DNA from: Atriophallophorus winterbourni
Lineage: Eukaryota; Platyhelminthes; Trematoda; Plagiorchiida; Microphallidae
NCBI GenBank assembly: GCA_013407085.1
Contig: JACCGJ010010759.1
Coordinates: forward strand, 1-64,000
Direction of reading: 5' to 3'
Length of the DNA: 64,000 nt
Shown here: positions 14,460 through 26,043 of the stretch, one piece after another
Position numbering within the stretch: position 1 is the first letter of the stretch
Layout: the number at the start of each line of letters is the position of its first letter
Program-made: the position numbers and the translations under genes
Notes under the pieces: model-generated
What the model saw: the letters and a program-made list of their open reading frames with translations, nothing else
Told to the model about the DNA's origin: nothing
The model's database searches: none

Positions 14460-16165
14460 ATGTTTGAACCAATAAGAGTAGACAATGCTTATTATGTCAC
14501 TCCAAAAACTACAAACCTTTCGAACCAATCTGTAATCGACAACGTTTGAACCAATCAGAGCTGACAATGCTTATTATTCTCGTCCCCACACTACAAACGT
14601 TTCAAAACAATCTGAGATCCACAATGATTGAACCAATCCGAGCAGATAATGCTTATTATTCTAGTCCACAAACAACAAACGATGTGAACCAATCTGATAT
14701 CCACAATGTTCGAACCAATAAAAGCTTAAAATGCTCAATATTTTAGTCCAAAGACTACAAATCTTCTGAACCAATCTGAGATCGACAGGGTTTTAACGAA
14801 TCAGAGCTGACAATGCTCAGTATTTCAGTCCAAAAAAATACAATCGATTTGAAACAATCTGAGATGGACAACGTTTGAATAAATCGGAGCTGACAATGCT
14901 TAACAAATCAGTTCAAAAACGACTTACGTATCAACCATTCTGAGATCGACAATGTGTAAACCAAACAGAGCTGACAATGCCTTATATTTGAGTCCAAAAA
15001 CTACACACCTTTCGAAACAATTTGAGATCGACAACGTTTGAAATAATCAGAGGTGACAGTGCCTAATATTTTAGCTTACAAATTACAGACGTTTCGAACA
15101 AATCTAAAATTGACAATGTTTGAACCTATCACAGCTGACATTGCTTAATATTTCAGTCTAAAAACCACGACCGTTTTGAACCAATATCGGATCGACAATG
15201 TTTGAACCAATCAGAGGTGAAAATGCTCAATACTTCAGTCCGAAAACTACAAAACTTTTGAATCAATATGAGATCGAAAATGTTCAAACCAATCATAGCT
15301 GACAAAGCTTAATATCGAAGTCCGAAAACTACAAACCTTCTGAACCGATCTGATATCCGAAATGTTTGGAACAATCAGCGCTGGCAATGCTTAATATTTC
15401 GATCGAAAAACTATAAACGTTACATTCCAATCTGAGATCGACAGTGTTTGAACCAATCAGAGCTGACAATGCTTGTTATTTCAGTCCAAAAACTACAAAC
15501 CTTTCGAACCAATCTGTAATCGACAACGTTTGAACCAATCAGAGCTGACAATGCTTATTATTCTCGTCCCCACACTACAAACGTTTCAAACCAATCTGAG
15601 ATCCAAAATGTTTGAACCAATCCGAGCAGATAATGCTTATTATTCTAGTCCACAAACAACAAACGATTTGAACCAATCTGAGATCGACAATGTTTAAACA
15701 AATCACAGCTGGACAATGCCCGATATTTCAGTCCAAAGACTACAAACGTTCTGAACCAATCTGAGATCGATAATGTTTTAACGAATCAGAGCTTACAATG
15801 CTCAGTATTTCAGTCCAAAAAAATACAAACGATTTGAAACTATCTGAGATCGACATCGTTTGAATAAATCAGAGCTGACAATGTTTAACAAATCAGTTCA
15901 AAAACGACATACGTATCAACCATTCTGAGATCGACAATGTGTAAACCAAACAGAGCTGACAATGCCTTATATTTGAGTCCAGAAACTACAAACGTTTCGA
16001 AACAATTTGAGATCGACAACGTTCGAAATAATCAGAGGTGACAGTGCTTATTATTTCAGCCCACAAATTACAAACGTTTCGAACAAATCTGAAATTGACA
16101 ATGTTTGAACCAATACCGGCTGACATTGCTTGATATTTCAGTCTAAAAACCACGAACGTTTTGAA
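14460..16165 (+). repeat. Higher-order repeat copy B2
   Basis: This is the second copy of 11,460-13,160, displaced by about 3,000 bp, with the same ordered series of variant monomers. The similarity fades just after the monomer containing ctgacattgcttgatatttc, near 13,125 in copy B1 and 16,125 in copy B2. Confidence 0.85.
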
Positions 16166-17519
16166 CCAATCTCGGATCGACAATGTTTGAACCAATCAGA
16201 GCTGCCAATGCTTATTATTCTCGTCCCCGAAATACGATTATTTTGAACCAATCTGAGATCGACAATGTTTGAACCAATCAGAGAATACTTGATAATCCAG
16301 TCCAGAAACTACAAACGTTTCAAACCAATCTGAGATCGACAATTTTCAAACCAATGAGTGCTGACAATGCCTATTGATTCAGTCAAAAAACTACAAACGT
16401 TTTGAACTAATCTGAGATGGACAATGTTTGAACCAATCAGAGCAGACAATGTTTAATATTTTAGTCCGAAACCACAAACGTTTTTAACCACTCTCAGATC
16501 GACAATGTAAGAACAAATCAGAGCTGACAATGCCTAATATTACAGTCCAGAAACTACAAACGTTTTGAACCAATCTGAGATCGACAATGTTTGAACCAAT
16601 CATAGCCGACAATGCTTGATATTTCAGTCCACAAAATACAAAAGTTTTGAACTAATCTGAGATTGACAATGCTTGAACCAATCATAGCCGACAATGCTTG
16701 ATATTTCAGACCAAAAACTAAAAAAGTATTGAACCAATCTGAGATCGATAATGTGTGAACCAATCATAGCTGACAATGCATAAACTTTCAGTCGAAAAAC
16801 TACAAACGTTTGAAACCAATCAGGGCTTACACTGCTCATTAATTTAGCCTAAAAACTACAAACGTTTCGAAACAATCTGAAATCAAAAATGTTTGAACCA
16901 ATCAGCGCTGACAATGCTTAATATTTAAGTCGAGAGAACCATAAACGTTGTAAAACAATCTGAGCTCGACAATGTTTAAACCAATCAGAGCTGAGAATAG
17001 TTGATAATCCAGTCCAGAAAACAACAAACGTTTTGAACCAGTCTGAGATCGACAATGTTTGAACCATGGAGAGCTGACAATGCCTATTAATTCAGTGCCA
17101 AAACTACAAAACTTTTGCACCAATCTGAGATGAACAATGTTTAAACCAATCAGAGCAGACAATGCCTAATATTTAAGTCCAAAACTACAAAAGTTTTTAA
17201 CCAATCTGAGATCGACAATGTTCGAACCAATCAGAGCTGACAATGTTTATTATTCCAGTTTAAAAACTACAAACGTTTAATACAAATTAGAGGTGCGAGT
17301 GCTTAATATTTTAGTCTAAAAACTGAAAACGTTTTGTTCTGACTTGCGATTGACAATGTTCGAACCAATTTCACCTAGCAATGCTTATTATTTTAATTTA
17401 AAAACTACAAAAGTGTTAACCCAATCTGAGTTCGACAATGTTTGAACCAAACATAACTGACGATGCTTATTATTTCAGTTCAAAAACTACAAACGTTCTG
17501 AAACAATCTGATATTGACA

Positions 17520-17958
17520 ATGTTTGAACCAATCAGATCTGACAATGGCCAAAATTTCAGTCGAAAGAATACAAACGTTTTAACCTAATCTGAGAAGGAC
17601 GATGTTTGAATCAACCAGAGATGACAATGCCTAATATTTCAGTAGAAAAACTACAAACATTTTGAACCAATCAGAGCTGACAATCCTTGATATTTCAGTC
17701 GAAAAACTACTGACGTTTGGAACCAATCTGAGGTCGACAATGTTCGAACCGAACAGAGCTGACAATGCTCAATATTCTAGTCACAGTACATCAAACCTTT
17801 TGAACCAATATGAGATTGACAATGTTTAAATTAATCAGAGCTGACAAGGCTCAATATTTCAATTAAAAAACTACGAACGTTTTGAACCAATCAGAGCTTA
17901 CAATGCTCAAGATTTCTGTCCAAAAACTAAAATCGTTTTGATCTGATCTGAGATTGAC
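17520..17958 (+). repeat. Diverged satellite next to first polarity switch
   Basis: The monomers here are atypical, with cagtcgaaaaactac and gaaggacgatgtttgaatca variants, and several lack one 26-bp subrepeat. The segment closely resembles about 21,315-21,740. The marker gatgtttgaatcaaccagag lies at 17,601 and 21,396, a shift of 3,795 bp. The two copies therefore flank the inverted island and the forward block that follows it. Confidence 0.75.
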
Positions 17959-19690
17959 ATTGTCAGCTCTGCTTAGTTTAAACTCTGTCGGTTTCAGATT
18001 GCTTTGAATCGATTGTAGTTTTTTGACTAAAATATTGAGCATTGTAAGCGCTGATTAATTAAACATTGTCGATCTCAGATTAGTTCAAAACGTTTGTAGT
18101 TTTTGGACTGAAATATTAAGCATTGTCAGCTCTGATTAGTTCAAGCATTGTCGATTTCAGATTGGTTTGTAACGTTTGTAGTCTTTGGACTGGAATAATA
18201 GGCATTGCTAGCTCTGATTGGTTTGAACATTTTTAATCGCAGATTCGATTAAAACGTTTGTAGTTTTTGGAATGAGATAATAAGCAATGTCAGCTGTAAT
18301 TTATTCGAATATTGCCCATCTCAGATTGATTCAAACCGTTTGTAGTTTTTGGACTGAAATATTTAGCATTGTCAGCTCTGATTGTTTGGAATATTTTCGA
18401 TTCCAGATTGGTTTGAGTCGTTTGTATATTTCGGACTGAAATATCGAGCCTTGTCATCTCTTATTGGTTCAAAACGATTGTAGTTTTTGGACTAAAATAT
18501 TAGGCATTGTCAGCTCAGAATAGTTTAAACTTTGTCGATCTTTGATTGCTTCGAATCGATTGTAGTTTTTTTGACTAACATATCAAGCATTTTTAGCTCT
18601 GAGTCTTTCAAGCCTTACCGATCTCAGATTTGTTCAAAACGTTTGTAGTTTTTAGACTGGAGTATTAAGCATTGTCAGCTCTAATTAGTTCAAACATTGT
18701 TGATCTCAGATTAGTTTGTAACGTTTGTAGTTTCTAGACTGGAATATTAGGCATTGTTACCTCTGATTCGTTCAAACATTGCCGATCGCAGATTCCTTCA
18801 AAACGTTTGTAGTTTTTGGACTGAAATATCTAGCATTGTCAGTTCTGATTGTTTTGGATACTGTCGATCTCTAATTAGTTTGAAACGTATGCAGATTTTG
18901 GACTGAAATATTTAGCATTGTCTGCTTCCATTAGTTAAAACGTTGTCGATCTTAGATTCGTTTGAATCGTTTGTAGTTTTCAAACTGAACTATTGAGCAT
19001 TGTGACCTCTGATTAATTCAAACTTAGCCCATCTCGTATTGCTTCAAAAGTTTTGTAGTTTTTGGACTAAAATATTAGGCATTGTCAGCTTTGATTATTT
19101 CATAGATTGTCGATCTCAGATTAATTTAAGACGTTCGTATCTTTTGGACTGAAATATTGAGCACTGTTAGCTCTTATTGGTTCAAAACGATTGTAGGTTT
19201 TGGACTCAAATATTAGGCATTGTCAGCTTTGATTAGTTTAAACATTGTCGATCTCAGATTGGTTTAAAACGTTTGTATTTTTTTTACTGAAATATTGAGC
19301 ATTTTTAGCTCTGAGTTTTTCAATCATTGTAGATCGCAGATTCGTTTAAAACGTTTGTGGTTTTTGAACTGAAATTTCAAGCATTGTTAGCTCTGATTGG
19401 TTCAAACTTTGTCGATGTTAGAGTAATTCAGAACGTTTGCACGTTTCTGACTGAAATATCAAGCATTGTCAGCTCTAATTGGTGCAAAAATTGTCATTTC
19501 AGATTGGTTTAACACGTTTGTAGTTTTTGGAACAAAATATAAAGCATTGTCAGCTCTGATCAGTTTAAAATTTGTCGATCTCAGATTGCTCTGAATCGAT
19601 TGTAGTTTTTTGACTAAAATATCAAGCATTTTTAGCTCTGAGTCTTTCAATCAATAAGGATCTCAGATTGTTCCAAAACGTTTTTAGTTT
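17958..19690 (-). repeat. Inverted satellite island
   Basis: From about 17,958 the same satellite runs in reverse complement: attgtcagctctgattggtt, then caaacattgtcgatctcaga, then ttggttcaaaacgtttgtag and tttttggactgaaatattaa. The junction sequence reads gagattgacattgtcagctc, in which forward gaca passes directly into reverse cattgtcagc. The block is about 1.73 kb. Its monomers are rather diverged, and 56-bp short monomers occur. There is no unrelated sequence at the junction. Confidence 0.95.
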
Positions 19691-21863
19691 CAATCAATCA
19701 TAGCAGACAATGTTTAATATTTCAGTATAAAAAGTTAAAATGTTTTAAACAAATTAGAGCTGAGAATGCCTAATAATTCAGTCCACAATCTACGAACGTT
19801 TCGAGCCACACTCAGGTCGACAATGTTTGAACCAATCAGAGCTGACAATGCTCAATACTTGAGTCCAAAACTTACAAACGTTTTGAAGTAATCTGGGATC
19901 AACAATGTTTGAACCTATCAGATCTGACAATGCTTGATAATTCACTGCAAAATTTACAAGAATTTCGAACCAATCTGAGTTCGACAAGGTTTGAACCAAT
20001 CATAACTGACAATGCTTAATATTTCAGTCAAAAAACTACAAACGTTTAGAACCAATCAGAGCTTACAATGCCTAATATTTCAGTCCAAAAAATGAAAACG
20101 TTTCGATCTGAGCTGAGATTCACAATGTACGAACCAATTCAAACTGAAAATTCCTTTTTAGTCGGAAAACTACGAACGTTTTGAACTAATCCGAGAGGGA
20201 CAATATTTGAATCCATGTGAGATTATAATGCTTATTATTTCAGTCAAAAAAACTACCAACGTTTTAAACCAATCTGAGATCGACAATGTTCAATCCAATC
20301 AGATCTGACAATGCTTGATATTTCAGTCCAAAAACTACAAACGTTTCGAATCAATCTGAGATCGAGAATGTTCAAACCAATCACAGCTGACAATACCTAA
20401 TATTTCAGTCGAAAGACTACAAACTTCTTGTACCAATCTGAGAGGGACAGTGTTCGAACTAATCAGATCTGACAATGCTTAATATATCATTCCAGAAACT
20501 ACAAACATTTTGAACCAATCTGAGAAGTACAATGTTTGAACGAATCAGAACTGAAAATGCAAGTGCAAGAACAAAAAACGTTTTGTATCAATCTGAGATC
20601 GAGAATGTTCAAACCAATGAGAACTGACAATGCTTACTATTTCACTTGAAAAACTACAATCGATTTAAATCAATCTAAAAACGACAAATTTTTTGAATCA
20701 TTTGGAGCTGACAATGCTCAAAATATAAGTCTGCACTACAAACATTTTGAACCAATCGGAGATCGACAATGTTTAAATCAATAAGACTGACAATGCTTAT
20801 TATTTTAGTCGAAAAACAACAAACGTTTTGAACCAATATGAGAGAGACAGTGTTTGAATCAATGAGATGACAATGCGTAATATTTTAGTACAAAAACTAC
20901 AAACATTTTGAACTAATCAGAGCAGACAATGCTCAATATTTCACTTCAAAAACTACAATTAATTTAAACCAATTAACAATCGACAAATTTTATGAATCAA
21001 TTGGAGCAGACAATGCTCAAAATATCAGTCTAAACTACAAACGTTTGGAACCAATCTGAGAGCGACAATGTTCGAATCAATCAGAGATGACAATGCTTTA
21101 TATGTCAGTTGGAAAACTTCAAACGTTTTGAACCAATCCGAGCTCCACAATGTTTAAACAAATGAGAAGTGACAATGATAATATTTCACTTTGGAAACAA
21201 CAAACGATTTCGACCGATCTGGAATCGGCAAAATGTTTGAACCAATCGAAGCTGACAATGCTTAATATTTCAGTTAAAAAACTACAAACGTTTTGAACCA
21301 ATCTGAGGTTGACAATGTTTGAACCAATCAGAGCTGACAATGCCCAAAATTTCAGTCGAAAAACTGCGAACGTTTTAAACTAATCTGGAAGGGACGATGT
21401 TTGAATCAACCAGAGATGACAATGCTTAATATTTCAGTAGAAAAACTACAAACATTTTAAACCAATCAGAGCTGACAATGCTTGATATTTCAGTCGAAAA
21501 ACTACTAACGTTTTGAACCAATCTGAGGTCGAGATTGTTCGAACCGAACAGAGCTGACAATTCTCAATATTCTAGCCACAGAACAACAAACCTTTTGAAC
21601 CAATGTGAGATTGACAATGTTAAAATAAATCACGGCTGACAATGCTCAATATTTCTATCCAAAGACCACGAAAGTTTCGAACCAATCAGAGCTTACAATG
21701 CTCAAGATTTCAGTCCAAAAACTAAAAACGTTTTGATCTGATATGTGGTTGACAATATTCGAACCGATTCCACCTTACAATGCCTTTTTAGTCGAAAAAC
21801 TACGAACGTTTCGAACTAATCTGAAAGGAACAACGTTTGAATCAATCAGAGATGACAATGCTG
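19690..21863 (+). repeat. Forward satellite island
   Basis: Polarity returns to forward at about 19,690, where gtttttagttt passes into caatcaatcatagcagacaa. The monomers are the most degenerate in the window. They carry frequent agagggaca, gtcgaaaaactac and 56-bp variants. The segment at 20,090-20,220 shares the cctttttagtcg deletion variant with 21,780. The block is about 2.17 kb. Confidence 0.95.
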
Positions 21864-24800
21864 GAGTTGATTTAAACATTGTCGATCTCAGATTGATACC
21901 AAACGTTTGTAATTTTTGAAATTGAATATTAGGCATTTTCAGTTCTGATTGGTTCAAAGATTAACGACTTCAGATTGGATCAATATGTTTGTAGTTTTTG
22001 AACTGAATTATTTAGCATTATCAGCTCTGATTGGTTCAAATATTGTCAATCTCAGATTTGTTCAAAACCTTTGTAGTTTTTCGACTTAAATATCAAGCAT
22101 TGTCAGCTCTGACTGATTTGACGATAGTCAATGTCAGATTGGTTCGAAACGTTTGTAGAATTTCGACTGGAATATTAAGCATTGTAAGCTTTGGTTGGTT
22201 CAATTATTGTCGATCTCATATTTCTTCAAAACGTTTGTATTCTTTGGACTGAAATATTTAGCATTGTCAGCTTTGACCAGTTCATTAATTTGGATCTCAG
22301 ATTAGTTAAAAACGTTTGTAGACTTTCGACTGAAATATTGAGCATTGCCAGCTCTGATTGGTTCAAAATGTTTGTAGTTTATGGACTTAAATATTGAGCA
22401 TTTTGAGCTCTAATCGAGTTAAAATTAGTAAATCTCACATTAGTTCAAATAGTTTGCAGATTTTGGACTGACTTAATGAGCATTGTAAGCTCTGATTGGT
22501 TCAAACATTTTCGATCTCTGTTTGGTTCAAAACGTTTGTAATCTTGAACTGAAATATCAAGCATTGCCATCTCTGATTGGTCCAACTATTGCCAATCTAA
22601 GATTGGTTCGAAACATTTGTAGTAGTTGGACTGAAATATTAGGCATTGTCAGCTCTGATTGGTTCAAAATGTTTTTCAGTTCTCAGACTTAAATATTATG
22701 CATTTGCAGCTCTGATTGATTCAAAGGTTGGTCTACAATTTTTAGCATCGTCAGCTTCCATTGATTTGAACATTGTCGATCTCAGATTGCTTCAAAACGT
22801 TTGTAGTTTATTCACTGGGATATTAAGCTTTTCCAGCTCTCATTGGTTCAAAAATTAACGATCTCAGATTGGTTCAATACGTTTATAGTTTCGGAACTAA
22901 AATATTGAGCATTGTCAGCTCTGATTGGTTCAAATATTGTCAATCTAAGATATGTTCAAAACCTTTGTTGTTGTTGGACTGAAAACTTAATCATTGTCAG
23001 CTCTGATTGGTTCAAAATGTTTGTATTTTTCTGGACCTAAATATCAACCATTCTCCGCTCTGATTCATTTAAAGAATGTCAATGTTAGATTGCTTTGAAA
23101 CGTTTCTAGATTTCGGATTAGAATATCAAGCATTGTTAGCTGTCATATTCCTTTAAAACTTTTGTATTCTTTGGACTGAAATATTAAGCATTGTTAGCTC
23201 TGATTGGTTCGAAAACTGGCCATCTCAGATTGGTTCGAACCGTTTGTAAATTTTAGTCTAATTACTCACGCATCGTCAGCTCAAGTTGATTTAAACATTT
23301 TCGATCTCGGATTGATACCAAACGTTTGTAATTTTTGAACTTAAATATGAGGCATTTTCAGTACTGATTGGTTCAAACATTAACGACTTCAGATTGCATC
23401 AATATGTTTTTAGTTTTTTTGAAGTGAAATATTAGGCATTATCAGCTCTGATTGATTCAAATTTTGTCAATCTCAGATTGGTTCAAAACCTTTGTAGTTT
23501 TTTGACTCAAATATCGAGCATTGTCAGCTCTGACTGATTTAAAGATTGTCAATGTCAGATTGGTTTAAAACGTTTAAAGTTTTGGAGTGGAATATTAGGC
23601 ATTGTTAGCTTTGATTGGTTCAATCATTGTCGATCTCATATTCCTTCGAAACGTTTGTACTCTTTGGACTGAAATATTGAGCATTGTCAGCTCTGATAAT
23701 TTCATCAATGTCGATCTCAGATTAGTTCAAAACGATTGTAGACTTTCGACTGAAATATTGAGCATTATCAGCTCTGATTGGTTCAAAAAGTTTGTAGTTC
23801 ATGGACTCAAATATTGAGCATTGTCAGCTCTGATTGAGATAAGATTGTAAATCTCACATTAGTTTAAACGATTTGCAGATTTTGGACTGAAATATCGAGC
23901 ATTGTTAGCTCGGATTGGTTCAAACATTGTCGATCTCTGATTGGTTCAAGACGTTTGTAATATTGAACTGAAATATTAAGCATTGTCATCTATGATTGGT
24001 TCAAATATTGCCAATCTAAGATTGGTTCTAAACATATGTAGTTGTTATACTGAAATAATAAGCATTTTCAGCTCTCATTGATTCAAAGATTGGTCTAAAA
24101 TTTTAGGCATCGTCAGCTTTTATCGATTTAAACATTGTCGATCTCAGATCTCAACCGTTTGTAGATTTTGAATGAAATATTAAGCATTGTTAGTTACAAT
24201 TGGTTCGAACACAGTCGATCTCAGATTCGTTCCAAACGTTCATAATTTATGAACTGAAATATTAAGCATTGTCAGCTCTGATTGGTTCAAATATTTTCTA
24301 TTTAAGAACGGTTCAAAACCTTTGTAGTTGTTGAACTGGAATATCAATCATTGTCAACTCTGATGGGTTCAAAGTGTTTGTAGTTTTTGGACATAAATAT
24401 TGATTATTGTCAGCTCCGATTAATTTAAAGATTGTCAATGTCAGATTGTGTTGAAATGTTTGTAGATTTTGGACTGAAATATTAAGCATTGTTAGCTTTG
24501 ATTGGTTCAAACATTGTTGATCTCATATTCGTTCAAAACTTTTGTATAATTTAGAGTGAAATATTCAGCATTGTCAGCTCTGATAAGTTCATCAATGTCG
24601 ATATCGGATTAGATCAAAACGATTGCGGAATTCCGACTGAAATATTGAGCCTTGTTAGCTCTGATTGGTTCAAAATGTTTGTGGTTTATGGACTTAAATA
24701 TTGAGCATTGTCAGCTCTGATTGAGTTAAAGATTGTAAATCTCACATTAGTTCAAATCGTTCGCAGATATTGGACTGAAATAATAAGCATTGTTAGCTCT

Positions 24801-26043
24801 GATTGGTTGAAACATTGTCCTACTCTGATTGGTTCAAAACGTATGTAATATTGAACTGAAATATTGAGCATTGTCATCTCTGATTGATTCGAAGATTGTC
24901 AATCTCAGATTGGTTCAAAACTTTTCTAGAGTTTAAAATGATATATTGATCATTGTCAGCTCTGATTAGTTCAAACATTGTCCCTCTCAAATTGGTTCAG
25001 AACGTTTGTAAATTTTGGACTCAAATAAAAGACATTTTCAGCTCTAATTGGTTTGAACATTTTCGATTTCAAATTGATTCAAAACATCTGTAGTTTTTTG
25101 AATGAAATATTTAGCATTTTTAGCTCCGATTAGTTCAAATACTGTCAATCTGAGATTCGTTGCAAACGTTCGTGAATTATGAACTGAAATATTAAGCATT
25201 GTCAGCTCTGATTGGTTCGAATATTGTCAATCTCAGATTGGTTCAAAACGTTTGTAATTTTTGAAATGAAAGTTCGAACTGTTTCAGCTTTGATTGGTGT
25301 ATACAATGTCCATTTCAGATTGTTTCAAATCGTTTGTAAATTTTGGTCTAAAATATTAAGCGTCGTCAGCTTCGATTGATTTTAACATTGTCGATCTCAG
25401 ATTAATTCAAGACGTTTGTAGTTTTTAGACTAAAATATTAAGCATTGTCAACTCTGATTGGTTTAAATATTGCCGATCTCAGATTGGTTCGGAATGTTTG
25501 TAGTTTTTAGGCCGAAATATTAAGCATTGTCACCTCTGATTGGTTTAAAATGTTTGTAGTTTCCGAACCTAAATATTAATTATTGTCAGCTCTGATTGAT
25601 TTAAAGATTATCAATGTCAGATTGGTTTAAAATGTTTGAAGATTTTGGACTGAAATATTAGGCATTGTTGGCTCTGATTGGTTGAAACATTGTCGATCGC
25701 AGATTCGATCAGAACTTTTGTACTTTTGGACTGAAATATTAGGCATTTTTATGTCTGATTGGTTCAAACATTGTCGATCTAATATTCGTTGAAAACGTTT
25801 GTATTCTTCGGCCTGAAATATTCAGCATTTTCAGCTCTGGCAAGTTTATTAATGTCGATCTCGTATTGGTTCAAAACGATTGTAGACTTTCGACTTAAAT
25901 ATTGAAAATTGTCAGCTCTGATTTAGTCAAAATGTTTGTAGTTTATGAACTTAAATATTGAGCATGGTCAGCTCCGAATAAGTTAAAGATTGTCTATCTC
26001 AGATTGGTTCAAAAAGTTTGTAGATTTTGGACTAAAATATTAG

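Larger units (their letters stand above)
1..17958 (+). repeat. 82-bp satellite array, forward block
   Basis: This is a continuous head-to-tail array of a monomer of about 82 bp. Its first half reads gaaccaatctgagatcgaca and continues atgttt. The second half reads gaaccaatcagagctgacaa and continues tgctta, then atatttcagtccaaaaacta and caaacgtttt. Consecutive gagatcgacaatg landmarks fall about 82 bp apart (near 49, 131 and 213). Neighbouring monomers differ at several positions each, so the array is old or weakly homogenised, but no monomer is lost to unrelated sequence. Occasional 56-bp monomers and partial deletions occur, for example near 10,525. No gene, RNA or transposon was seen inside it. 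Confidence 0.97.
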
